Below are positions 31,226-40,882 of a stretch of DNA of 64,000 nucleotides, piece by piece. The notes under the pieces were generated by a model. The model was not told the origin of the DNA. It was given only the letters and a program-made list of their open reading frames with translations, and ran no database searches. Source of the DNA: Deltaproteobacteria bacterium (GTDB taxonomy: Bacteria; Desulfobacterota; Desulfobulbia; Desulfobulbales; Desulfocapsaceae); assembly GCA_002747825.1 (NCBI GenBank), contig PDQQ01000014.1:1-64000 (forward strand), given 5' to 3'. How positions within the stretch are numbered: position 1 is the first letter of the stretch; every line of letters starts with the position of its first letter. The position numbers and the translations under genes were made by a program.

Positions 31226-32518
31226 ATGGGAAAAACTATTGCGGAAAAAATCTTTGCTTCTCACAAGGTCAACAGCCCCTTTGCAGACATCCATGTCATT
31301 CGTCTTGACGCGGTGTTCTGCCACGAAATAACCACCCCTATAGCCATTAACGATCTGGTTACACGGGGGATGGACCGGGTTTTTGATCCGTCAAAAATCA
31401 AGGCGGTGATCGACCACGTGACCCCGGCAAAGGATTCCAAGACCGCCGAGCAGGGCAAGATTCTGCGGGAGTGGGCCCTGCGTCATGGGATAATTGATTT
31501 TTTTGATATTGGCCAGAACGGGGTCTGCCATGCCCTCTTTCCGGAAAAAGGTTTTGTCAGACCGGGCTACACGGTTATTATGGGAGATTCACATACCTGT
31601 ACCCACGGTGCCTTCGGGGCCTTTGCCGCGGGAGTCGGCACCACAGATCTTGAAGTGGGTATTCTCAAAGGGGTCTGCGCCTTCCACCACCCCGAGACCA
31701 TGAAGGTGGAGATTTCGGGAAAGCTTCCCGAAGGGGTCTATGCAAAGGACGCGATTCTCACCGTTATTGGAACGATCGGCGTCAACGGTGCAACCAACCG
31801 GGTGATCGAATTCTGCGGTGAGGTGGTTGATGCGATGTCCATGGAATCGCGCATGACCCTCTGCAATATGGCCGTCGAAGCGGGCGGCACATCCGGGATC
31901 TGCGCGCCGGATATGACCACCGTTGACTATCTCTGGGAATTTATCAACGGGGAATTCAGCTCCAAAGAGGAGGCCCTGAAAAGCTACCGGCAATATACCG
32001 CCGATGCTGATGCAACATACATCGAGACAATCAAAATTGATGCCTCCCGGCTGGTACCTGTAACAACATACGGCTACAAGCCCGACCAGGTCAAGTCAAT
32101 CCGTGAGATGGAGGGGGAAAAAATAGACCAGGTCTATATCGGCTCCTGCACCAATGGACGAATCGAGGATCTGCGCATTGCCGCCAAAGTCCTCGAAGGC
32201 AAATCCATACAGCCTGGAATCCGGGGTATTGTCTCCCCCGCCTCACCGAAAATCTACAGGCAGGCACTCGAAGAAGGCCTCATCAAGATCTTTATGGACG
32301 CTGGATTTTGCGTGACCAACCCCACCTGCGGGGCCTGCCTCGGAATGAGCAACGGTGTTCTTGCCGACGGTGAGATCTGCGCCGCAACGACCAACCGGAA
32401 TTTTAATGGCAGGATGGGCAAGGGAGGGACTGTCCACCTTATGAGCCCGGCGTCCGCTGCAGCCACTGCAATACAAGGGTATATTACAAATTCCAATCTC
32501 TATGCAGGAGACCAATAA
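31226..32518 (+). CDS. leuC: 3-isopropylmalate dehydratase (LeuC/HacA family) large subunit
   Basis: MGDSHTCTHGAFGAFAAGVGTTD, IGSCTNGRIEDLRIAA, NPTCGACLGMSNGVLADGEICAATTNRNFNGRMG; AGGAGG RBS. Confidence 0.9.
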   Translation: MGKTIAEKIFASHKVNSPFADIHVIRLDAVFCHEITTPIAINDLVTRGMDRVFDPSKIKAVIDHVTPAKDSKTAEQGKILREWALRHGIIDFFDIGQNGVCHALFPEKGFVRPGYTVIMGDSHTCTHGAFGAFAAGVGTTDLEVGILKGVCAFHHPETMKVEISGKLPEGVYAKDAILTVIGTIGVNGATNRVIEFCGEVVDAMSMESRMTLCNMAVEAGGTSGICAPDMTTVDYLWEFINGEFSSKEEALKSYRQYTADADATYIETIKIDASRLVPVTTYGYKPDQVKSIREMEGEKIDQVYIGSCTNGRIEDLRIAAKVLEGKSIQPGIRGIVSPASPKIYRQALEEGLIKIFMDAGFCVTNPTCGACLGMSNGVLADGEICAATTNRNFNGRMGKGGTVHLMSPASAAATAIQGYITNSNLYAGDQ

Positions 32519-33045
32519 TGAAAGACTTCAACGGCAAGGTCCTTTTTCTTGACCGCTCGGATATCAACACCGATGAGATCATCCCGGCAAAATACCTGAC
32601 AGAGATAACCAAGGAGGCCCTGCGCCCCTATCTGCTCGAAGACCTTGCCTTGCCCGGATTCAACCCGTCCCGGGATATCAGCGACTGCTCGGTGATCGTC
32701 ACCCGTGCCAATTTTGGCTGCGGTTCATCCAGAGAGCATGCCCCCTGGGCCCTTGAGGTCAACGGTATCAACCTGGTGATTGCCGAGAGTTATGCCAGGA
32801 TCTTCAAACAGAATATGTTTAACTGTGGCATGATGGCCGTGGAGCTGGAAAAAGAGGATGTTGATTTCCTCTTTGCAACATTTGCCGGAGCAGAGACAAA
32901 TCTCATCACCGACCTCGACAGCAAGACCCTGCACTTCAGCTCTGCAGCAGGCGAAAAAACCATCGCATTTTCTATTTCAGAGTTTGAACAGGCCCTGATC
33001 GAGGCTGGCGGCTGGGTGGGCTATGCCGACCAAAATTACGAGTAG
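32518..33045 (+). CDS. leuD: 3-isopropylmalate dehydratase small subunit
   Basis: DRSDINTDEIIPAKYLTE, VTRANFGCGSSREHAPWAL, ESYARIFKQNMFNCGM. Confidence 0.92.
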   Translation: MKDFNGKVLFLDRSDINTDEIIPAKYLTEITKEALRPYLLEDLALPGFNPSRDISDCSVIVTRANFGCGSSREHAPWALEVNGINLVIAESYARIFKQNMFNCGMMAVELEKEDVDFLFATFAGAETNLITDLDSKTLHFSSAAGEKTIAFSISEFEQALIEAGGWVGYADQNYE

Positions 33046-33236
33046 AGATTCCTGCTGAGCACATCGAGCAGTATTTACCTTCCTGAAAAGATCCTATTTG
33101 TACGAAGGGAAATCTTAAAAGGCTGGCCCGAGATCGACTTTTATTCCCTTTACTACAGATTTATCCGAAGGGGACGGGAAACGCCCTCTCCTCCCGGATA
33201 AGCCAGAAAGAGCTCCAACTCCGCAATATATGCAGA

Positions 33237-34952
33237 TCAGATATTCACGACTCTCTCTGCAAAGGTCTGTCCATCGCTCGCTACCGTGTATTTTTCGTAC
33301 ACTCTCACGAATGCGTCTTGCCTGCGCAAGAGCCCTGAGACAACAACCGGGTCAAAATGGACGCCGCTGAGGCTATTGATATAGGCAATAGCCTCACTAT
33401 GCGAACATAAACCTTTCAGGGTGTAAAAACCCGTGACAAGCTCTTCATAGGCGTTGGCAACGGAGACGATCCTTGCGGCAAGAGGAATCTCCTCTCCTGA
33501 GAGTCCGTGAGGATAGCCGCTGCCGTCCCAGAGTTCATGGTGAAAGTAGGCTATATGCTTTGCCATTGTTAAAAACCCGCTGTCCGGGCTTTCCCGCTCC
33601 ATATCCTTGATAACATCCCCACCAATTATCGTATGCTGTTTGAGCAGATCATCTTCTGTTGCTCCCGACGCCTCTGCCTCCAGTATATACTGATCCGGAA
33701 GAGCGACCTTACCAATATCGTGGAGAATAGAGGCATTATAGATATCTTCGATAAAGGTGGCTGTAATAAGACTGTTCACAGATGGAGAGCCGGCAATGTC
33801 TTCAGCAAGAATCTTACAGTATTCCCTGAGCCTTCGCAGATGATTCTGAGAAGCCGCAACCTTGAACTCAGACAGCCTTGTCAAGGCCATAATGGCAGCG
33901 TTCTCTGTCTTTTTTCGTATCTTGAGGGCCTCGATAATTTCAGCCTTTATCTTTTCCCGTGGAAGAATATCCCGTATTGTCAACAGCAGCCTTTTCTCTG
34001 CCGGCCGGTCTCCGATAACAGTCACGTTGACATCTGCCTCCATCGTAAAACCATTTGCCGCCATAAGTAACACACGAATATCGTGGAGAGTTATATCACT
34101 TTCCAGGGCATCAAGAAACAGGGGCACAAGCTTCTGTCTGGTACCCGAAACAAGCAGCTGCCAAAAGGCTCCTGGCTCTTGAGGATTTGGCAGATCAAAA
34201 TGATTGCGAAAAGCTTTGTTTGCCTGGACAATAGACCCATTTCTGGCGACCACGATAACATCATCAGCGATACTGTTGAAAAGTTGGCGGTACCTTTTCT
34301 CAATCGAGAGTTGTTTGTTGTAGTGCCTGCCGACCTCTGATTCAAGTTTTGCTGCCTGTATTGTCAGCTCTGAGCTTATTGTCTCTTCCTCTTCACGCAG
34401 CGCAAGATCACGCTTTCTGAACCGGATATCAAACCAGCAATTACAGATAGCAATACCTGTAAAACAGGTAAAAGCAAAAAGATTAGGGTAATAATTCGGG
34501 CATTGAAAACCATCGGGTCTCTTAAGAAAATGCACCAGAATAAAGGAGAGAAAGGGAAGACCTATTGCAGCCAGGGCCTCCCCGAGATGAATCGGAATGC
34601 ACACCACATACAGAACCATAAGTGTCACCAAACTGACAAAATAGACTTTGCTTCCGGTGGAAGAAACGAGAAAAGGCAGAACAAGCCCCGCATTCATAAC
34701 AAAAAAGCCAATCAAGCCAATGATCTTCGAATACCGGTGTCTTTGGTCAAAGGAGTTTACAACGAATAACAGTGCACAAACAAAGGCTGCGCCAAGTCTG
34801 CAGGTGGAAAAACAGGAGATACTCTGTGCCTGGAGAGGGCGATCAAACACAGAGAAAAACAACATCAAAAGGACACCACAAAAAAGGACCAGACTCACTC
34901 GATGGTGATAGATCTCTCTCTGCTCTTCCCTGTAGCTCTCTTTTACGACCAT
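33237..34952 (-). CDS. membrane PAS/HD-GYP domain protein
   Basis: N-terminal TM region, PAS-like SIADDVIVVARNGSIVQANKAF, HD-GYP: ASILHDIGKVALPD, HHELWDGSGYPHGLSGEEIPLAARIVSVANAYEEL. Confidence 0.9.
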   Translation of the reverse strand: MVVKESYREEQREIYHHRVSLVLFCGVLLMLFFSVFDRPLQAQSISCFSTCRLGAAFVCALLFVVNSFDQRHRYSKIIGLIGFFVMNAGLVLPFLVSSTGSKVYFVSLVTLMVLYVVCIPIHLGEALAAIGLPFLSFILVHFLKRPDGFQCPNYYPNLFAFTCFTGIAICNCWFDIRFRKRDLALREEEETISSELTIQAAKLESEVGRHYNKQLSIEKRYRQLFNSIADDVIVVARNGSIVQANKAFRNHFDLPNPQEPGAFWQLLVSGTRQKLVPLFLDALESDITLHDIRVLLMAANGFTMEADVNVTVIGDRPAEKRLLLTIRDILPREKIKAEIIEALKIRKKTENAAIMALTRLSEFKVAASQNHLRRLREYCKILAEDIAGSPSVNSLITATFIEDIYNASILHDIGKVALPDQYILEAEASGATEDDLLKQHTIIGGDVIKDMERESPDSGFLTMAKHIAYFHHELWDGSGYPHGLSGEEIPLAARIVSVANAYEELVTGFYTLKGLCSHSEAIAYINSLSGVHFDPVVVSGLLRRQDAFVRVYEKYTVASDGQTFAERVVNI

Positions 34953-34961
34953 ATGCCTCTT

Positions 34962-36671
34962 CTACTCCTCAAGCAACTGTTGTAACCGACTTTCTTTGAA
35001 CAGAGACTCCAGAGCGAGAAAAGCATCGACAACGCCTGGATCAAAGTGTTTTTCCCGGCCTTTACAGATAAGGGTTTTTACGAGATCATGGCTGTAAGCT
35101 GCTTTGTACACCCTGGTGGATGTAAGTGCATCATAAACATCGGCTAGAGCAACAATACGGGCGGCAAGCGGAATCTCTTGTCCAGCCAGCCCCATGGGGT
35201 ACCCCTGCCCATCCCAACGCTCATGATGGTGCATTGCAATATCTCGGGCCAAAGAGAAGAAGGATGACTGCCAATCATCACCATCAATGGCAGCACTCTC
35301 AAGAATAGCGGCGCCATACTGACAATGTCTTTTTATGATATCGTGCTCGTGACTCTCGAGCTGCCCCGGTTTGAGTAAAATATTATCAGGAATTGCCACC
35401 TTGCCGATATCATGCAGAATTGAAGCATCTCTCATCTGTTCAACAAAGAACTCAGTAATAACGTCTGTATAAGCAGGTTGGGTGGAGAGATACCGTACCA
35501 GCAAATCGGTATAACGACGTATTCGCTGCAGATGCGCTCCAGTGTCACCATCCCTGCATTCAGCAAGCTTTGCCAGACCAAATATAGCAGCCTGTCGAGC
35601 ACCACCAACCAGACGCTGCGACTCCAGCAACTGCTGTTCAATTATCTTTACAGGCGTAATATCACGAATAACAAACTGATAAAAGACCTCATCAAGATCA
35701 ACACGCCCTCCAGATACTTCCACATGAACGATACTACCATCGGCTTTTAGCAAACGAATACGCCGTCCATAGACAAAGTCACCAGAAGAGAGTTGCCTGA
35801 CAAGATTGTCAAAACGCACGCTGTGTATCTCTTTTCTCTCCTCTTCGAGTATATCAAGAAAAGGCCTTCCCTCCAGCTCACGAGGGGATCTTCCCAGCAG
35901 TGTAAGGCACTGGGGACTGACGTTTCGTATCACCCCATTTCTATCAATCAGCACCAGTATATCTGCTATCGCGTTATACAGTTCAGCAAACTGGATATTT
36001 TTCTTCTCCAGCTGCTCGAGCCTTCTATTGGTTAATTTTTGCAGACCCTCGGTAAAACGAGCCAATTCCTGCCGGGTATCAGACTGACGATTGACCGTTT
36101 TCGCTCTCTCCAGAAAACCTGCCATCTCGTTGTGGCTCTGCAGGGCACATATTCCGATAAACGATAAAAAGAAGAAACTGTTGTTGCACATTGAGGCGAG
36201 GGTGTCACTCTCCAGGCTGTCGGTTCCGTAGAAGAGGGTTAAGAAATAAATCAAATATGTGGAAAAACCCAAAAACACCGCCTGCGTTGCCGTTATTGGT
36301 AAAAAAGCCATGCCTCCTACCATCATAAGCAGAATGCCAATATAGTAATCCGACTGGAAGGCTCCCTGCAAAAGCGCCATCAGAGAAAGCGCAAAAACCC
36401 CTACAAACCAAGAAATATAAAAGAGAAGAAAAGAGTATTTTTGATATCTCTTCTCGTTCAGTAAAGAGAGACAAAACAGGGATACAAGGGCGACAACCAG
36501 CCTGCAAAGAAGAAAAAGGTCCTGATGTTCATTGCCTACCCAGATATCGTAAAAATAAAAGAGGGGGAATAAGATCGTGCCATACCACAGACAGATACGA
36601 GCCCGAGTGACAAACAGCTGGCGTGCTTCCTCTACGGGCCGAGTTAAAGCCGACATACATTGCAATGGCAT
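34962..36671 (-). CDS. membrane PAS/HD-GYP domain protein (paralog)
   Basis: N-terminal TM region; PAS AIADILVLIDRNGVIRNVSPQCLTLLGRS; ASILHDIGKVAIPDNILLKPG; HHERWDGQGYPMGLAGQEIPLAARIVALADVYDALTS. Confidence 0.92.
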   Translation of the reverse strand: MPLQCMSALTRPVEEARQLFVTRARICLWYGTILFPLFYFYDIWVGNEHQDLFLLCRLVVALVSLFCLSLLNEKRYQKYSFLLFYISWFVGVFALSLMALLQGAFQSDYYIGILLMMVGGMAFLPITATQAVFLGFSTYLIYFLTLFYGTDSLESDTLASMCNNSFFFLSFIGICALQSHNEMAGFLERAKTVNRQSDTRQELARFTEGLQKLTNRRLEQLEKKNIQFAELYNAIADILVLIDRNGVIRNVSPQCLTLLGRSPRELEGRPFLDILEEERKEIHSVRFDNLVRQLSSGDFVYGRRIRLLKADGSIVHVEVSGGRVDLDEVFYQFVIRDITPVKIIEQQLLESQRLVGGARQAAIFGLAKLAECRDGDTGAHLQRIRRYTDLLVRYLSTQPAYTDVITEFFVEQMRDASILHDIGKVAIPDNILLKPGQLESHEHDIIKRHCQYGAAILESAAIDGDDWQSSFFSLARDIAMHHHERWDGQGYPMGLAGQEIPLAARIVALADVYDALTSTRVYKAAYSHDLVKTLICKGREKHFDPGVVDAFLALESLFKESRLQQLLEE

Positions 36672-36891
36672 ACAACCCTCCCGTACATTACTGTCAATTC
36701 CTCACCAGGAAAAAAGGCAGCGTAAAGCAAAACAATCAACCTGCTCAAGATCGATAAGAAAACTATCAGACGTGCATCCATCGGTTCCAGAACACCAAAA
36801 ATGCTCTCTAAAATCCGGATTACACGCCCTGTGAAAACGAAGAAATGGCTGCTATTGCCAAAAGCTCCCAGAAAAGGGATATCAGCAAGAA

Positions 36892-38010
36892 CTACTCTTC
36901 AAAGGCGTTTGCCTGATAAACCACCCTGGTCGTTTCCGCATCAAAGATATGAAGCTGCTCGAGATTGAAGGCCAGATCAACGGAGTCTCCAGCTCTGACT
37001 TCCCGGCGTCCGGCGCAACGTGCAATAAACGTTTCGCCAGAGAGATCAACAAAGAGATGATTCTCATTGCCAAGTGGTTCCACAACCTTGACCACACCAG
37101 GAAAAACCCAGTCAGCAGGCGTAGAAGCGCTTTCATCGGCAAGGGTTATCTCTTCGGTGCGGATACCGGCAACAACCTTTTGCCGGTGCTGGAGGTCTGT
37201 CTCACCAGCCCGGGGGATCGGGATGCGCAGATCTTTGGAAAACTGCAGCCAGCTCTGCCCGTCTTTGACATCGACAACACAGGGGATCAGATTCATTGGA
37301 GGTGTTCCAATAAAGCCTGCGACAAAGACATTCGCCGGCCGCAGAAAAAGCTCGAGAGGCGTTCCCACCTGCTCAATATAACCGTTTCGCAAGACGACAA
37401 TTCTATCGGCAAGGGTCATTGCCTCAACCTGATCATGGGTCACATAGACCATGGTGGACTGAACCCTCTGGTGCAGCATTTTTATCTCGGCACGCATCTG
37501 AATACGCAATTTGGCATCCAGATTTGACAAGGGTTCATCGAAGAGAAAAACAGAGGGTTTGCGCACCATGGCCCGTCCCATGGCAACACGCTGACGCTGG
37601 CCACCGGAAAGTTCGTGGGGCCTCCTCTGCAAAAGCTCGTTGAGACCAAGGATATCGGCAACAGCCTCTACCCGCTGCAGGATCTCTTCCTTGGAGGTCT
37701 TACGCTGTCTCAGGCCAAAGGCCATATTATCAAAAACGTTCATATGCGGATAGAGCGCATAATTCTGAAAAACCATCGCCAGCCCCCGATCCTTGGGAGC
37801 CAGATCGTTAATCACCTGATCATCCATGGAGATGGTCCCTTCACTGACCTCCTCAAGACCGGCAATCATACGCAGCAAAGTGGACTTACCACAGCCTGAA
37901 GGGCCAACCAGGACGAGAAACTCCTTATCGACGACCTGGAGGTTGATACCATGGACAACTTCTGTTTTTCCGTACCGTTTTATTACGTTTTCAAATCGTA
38001 GTTCTGCCAT
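36892..38010 (-). CDS. ugpC: sn-glycerol-3-phosphate-type ABC transporter ATP-binding protein
   Basis: MAELRFENVIKRYGKTEVVHGINLQV; GPSGCGKSTLLRMIAGLE; LSGGQRQRVAMGRAMVRKPSVFLFDEPLSNLDAKLR; C-terminal TOBE. Confidence 0.9.
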   Translation of the reverse strand: MAELRFENVIKRYGKTEVVHGINLQVVDKEFLVLVGPSGCGKSTLLRMIAGLEEVSEGTISMDDQVINDLAPKDRGLAMVFQNYALYPHMNVFDNMAFGLRQRKTSKEEILQRVEAVADILGLNELLQRRPHELSGGQRQRVAMGRAMVRKPSVFLFDEPLSNLDAKLRIQMRAEIKMLHQRVQSTMVYVTHDQVEAMTLADRIVVLRNGYIEQVGTPLELFLRPANVFVAGFIGTPPMNLIPCVVDVKDGQSWLQFSKDLRIPIPRAGETDLQHRQKVVAGIRTEEITLADESASTPADWVFPGVVKVVEPLGNENHLFVDLSGETFIARCAGRREVRAGDSVDLAFNLEQLHIFDAETTRVVYQANAFEE

Positions 38011-38477
38011 ACCGACACACCATTGCATACAAGAGCATCATTTAAAAACTTCTCCGTTCAGAATTTTACCCCTCAACACTGTTGACAGGACATCGCAGGT
38101 CTGTTGCCAGACAAAAGAGATACAAGGCTCAAGCGACCGGCAGGCAAATGAAAGAGAGAAGTCATTTCGAGATCAAGCACCAGCAAACTTTTCCGACACA
38201 AGCAAGACCCTACTACAACTGAGAACAAAAAGGAACCCCAGGTCAGAAATGTCGTCAGGAAAAGCATATCTGCGACGTGACATATCCGTGGACCCTCTTT
38301 TAACCTTTTTTTTACAGGAATTGTCAAGAAAAACCCACGATCGGAAAAACGAGGACAGAGCGCCCTCGTTGAAAAGGCTGGTAATTTTTCACCCCTTTTG
38401 CTGCTGAGAGAAAAAAAGAAAAAGTTTCATTCAGGATGATCTGAAAGGACAAAATTTCTTGACTCTCCAAAGAGAAC

Positions 38478-38491
38478 CTACTAATTGGTAG
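38478..38491. promoter_or_regulatory. near-perfect 14-bp palindrome upstream of ugpB
   Basis: CTACTAATTGGTAG, about 14 bp downstream of TTGACT (38459-38464). Confidence 0.35.
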
Positions 38492-38560
38492 AGCCTAAGA
38501 TGTTTCAACTTCTCCCCACACGCCGGGGATTATCACCCATACACATTCGGAGGAATTGTT

Positions 38561-39889
38561 ATGAAATTACGCCAAATGCTTGTCGTGGCCGTTACCGGAA
38601 TCACCTTAAGTGTTCCCGCCACAGTTTTTGCAAAACCTGTAACCATCCACTGGTGGCACGCCATGAGAAGTGCCAGAGGGAAGGTTGTGGACACGATGAT
38701 TGAAAAATTTAATGCGTCACAGTCCGATTATGTCGTTGTCGGTACAAACAAAGGCAACTACGACGAGACAATGAACGCAGGTGTCGCCGCCTACAGAGCC
38801 AAGCGGGCCCCACATATACTGCAGGTTTTTGAGGTTGGAACGCAGACGATGATGCAGTCCGGGGCCATCTATCCGGTATACAAGCTGATGGCGGATACCG
38901 GCCACAATATTGACTGGTCAAATTATCTCCAGGCCGTTCTCTCGTACTATATGGATGCAGACGGGAACCTGATGTCCATGCCGTTTAACTCCTCGACCCC
39001 AATAATGTACTACAACGTCTCGATGTTTGAGAAAGCCGGTCTACCAATGCTTTCAAAGACTGAGCCAATCACCTGGGATGAACTCGGTGAGATTACCAAG
39101 CAGCTGGTCGACAAAAAGATTGCTCCAAACGGTATGGTAACCGCCTGGCAATCCTGGATCCAGGTAGAAAATTACAGCGCCATCCAGAACGTCGCCTTTG
39201 CCTCGAAAGCCAACGGTTATGAGAGCCTGGACTGCGAACTGCTGATCAACAACCCAACGGTCACCAAACATATAGAACAGCTCCAATCCTGGACCAAGGA
39301 CAACCGTTTTATGTATGGCGGACAGAAATATCAGGGACCAAAATCTGAGTTTATTGCCCAAAATGCCGCTATATACATGGATTCTGTCAGCGGGATTGCC
39401 AAACTGAAGAAGGCGGTAAAAGATTTTAAATGGGACGCCGCGCCGCTGCCGGTAGAGGCCAGCATGAAAACCCCTCAGAACAGTATTATCGGTGGTGCGT
39501 CCCTGTGGGTATTGAACGGACACAGCAAGAAGGAATATGAGGGTGTTGCGGCATTTCTGTCCTTTTTGGCAAGCAACGAAATGCAGAAATATTGGCATAA
39601 AGAAACCGGCTACTTCCCGATCACCCTCAATGCCTACAATGAGCTGAAAGAAGAAGGTTACTACAAGGAGAATCCGCTGCAAACTGTCGGTATTGACCAG
39701 CTTAACAGGGCGAAACCGACCAAAATATCCCGTGGCTTACGTCTCGGTTATTTTGTACAGATCCGCAATATCATCAACGAAGAGCTTGAGCTTGTCTGGA
39801 ATGGTAAAAAGACACCCCAGGAGGCCCTTGATAATGCGGTCGAACGAAGCAATATCCAGCTCAAGACCTTTGCCAAAACCTACAAATAA
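38561..39889 (+). CDS. ugpB: sn-glycerol-3-phosphate-type ABC transporter substrate-binding protein
   Basis: Signal peptide; KPVTIHWWHAMRSARGKVVDTMIEKFNASQSDYVVVGTNKGNYDETMNAGVAAYRAKRAPHILQVFEVGTQTMM is UgpB-like. Confidence 0.94.
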   Translation: MKLRQMLVVAVTGITLSVPATVFAKPVTIHWWHAMRSARGKVVDTMIEKFNASQSDYVVVGTNKGNYDETMNAGVAAYRAKRAPHILQVFEVGTQTMMQSGAIYPVYKLMADTGHNIDWSNYLQAVLSYYMDADGNLMSMPFNSSTPIMYYNVSMFEKAGLPMLSKTEPITWDELGEITKQLVDKKIAPNGMVTAWQSWIQVENYSAIQNVAFASKANGYESLDCELLINNPTVTKHIEQLQSWTKDNRFMYGGQKYQGPKSEFIAQNAAIYMDSVSGIAKLKKAVKDFKWDAAPLPVEASMKTPQNSIIGGASLWVLNGHSKKEYEGVAAFLSFLASNEMQKYWHKETGYFPITLNAYNELKEEGYYKENPLQTVGIDQLNRAKPTKISRGLRLGYFVQIRNIINEELELVWNGKKTPQEALDNAVERSNIQLKTFAKTYK

Positions 39890-39947
39890 GAGGATCATCC
39901 AGATGGACTGGAAACGACCGTCTGTCGGCTGATTCTCCCGACTGAAA

Positions 39948-39975
39948 GAGGAGCCCTATGTCAGAAGGGCTCCTC
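39948..39975 (+). promoter_or_regulatory. perfect 10-bp stem-loop in ugpB-ugpA intergenic region
   Basis: GAGGAGCCCT-ATGTCAGA-AGGGCTCCTC; not followed by a U tract. Confidence 0.6.
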
Positions 39976-39986
39976 GCTGGCCTGTT

Positions 39987-40877
39987 ATGATTAAACGATC
40001 GACCTTCAAATCGCCCTATTTACCATACCTGCTGATCCTGCCCCAGATCGTCATAACCCTGACGTTTTTTTACTGGCCGGCAGTGCAGGGGCTGATACAG
40101 TCCACCCTCCTCAGTGATCCTTTCGGGCAAAGCAGCAAGTTTGTATGGTTTTATAATTATATCGAAATATTTACGGATCCGCTGTATCTCCAGTCGATTC
40201 TTATAACCTTTATCTTCAGCCTCTCGGTTGCCTCCGTCTCCATTGCTCTGGGACTGTTCATTGCCACCATGGCCAACAGGGCCCTGAGGGCCACGGCACT
40301 TGTGCGAACCCTCCTTATCTGGCCATATGCGGTTGCTCCGGCAATCTCGGGGATTCTCTGGCTGTTCCTTTTACACCCGTCCTACGGCATCGTGGCGCTG
40401 GCGATAAACTCCTGGTTTGGTCTGGACTGGAACCCGGTTCTCAAAGGAACCGATGCGATGGTCATGATTACCATGGCCGCAGCCTGGAAACAGATCAGCT
40501 ACAATTTTGTCTTCTTTATGGCCGGACTCCAGGCCGTTCCCAAATCCCTTATCGAGGCCGCTGCCATCGATGGAGCCAGCCCACTCAAACGGTTCTGGAG
40601 GATCACCTTTCCGCTGCTCTCTCCCACCTTTTTCTTCCTGTCGGTGATGAACGTCATTTACTCGTTTTTCGAGACCTTTGGCGTCATTCATACCGTGACC
40701 CAGGGTGGGCCGGGAGGTTCAACAAATATTCTCGTATACAAGGTCTATCAGGATGGTTTCGTTGGCTTGAATCTGGGTTCTTCATCGGCCCAGTCCGTTG
40801 TGCTCATGTCATTAATTGTTACGATCACCGTACTCCAGTTCAGATACGTTGAGAAAAAAGTTCAATACACCGGATAG
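39987..40877 (+). CDS. ugpA: ABC transporter permease UgpA
   Basis: YLLILPQIVITLTFFYWPAVQGLIQS; EAAAIDGASPLKRFWRITFPLLSPT EAA loop; position after ugpB. Confidence 0.93.
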   Translation: MIKRSTFKSPYLPYLLILPQIVITLTFFYWPAVQGLIQSTLLSDPFGQSSKFVWFYNYIEIFTDPLYLQSILITFIFSLSVASVSIALGLFIATMANRALRATALVRTLLIWPYAVAPAISGILWLFLLHPSYGIVALAINSWFGLDWNPVLKGTDAMVMITMAAAWKQISYNFVFFMAGLQAVPKSLIEAAAIDGASPLKRFWRITFPLLSPTFFFLSVMNVIYSFFETFGVIHTVTQGGPGGSTNILVYKVYQDGFVGLNLGSSSAQSVVLMSLIVTITVLQFRYVEKKVQYTG

Positions 40878-40882
40878 TTCCC

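Noticed and set aside
33160-33203. GGGACGGGAAACGCCC stretch resembling part of a c-di-GMP-I riboswitch near HD-GYP genes
   Set aside because: Lacks the GCAAACC and GGACGCAAAGCC core elements, and lies downstream of leuD on the opposite strand from the HD-GYP genes; could be a weak leuD terminator.
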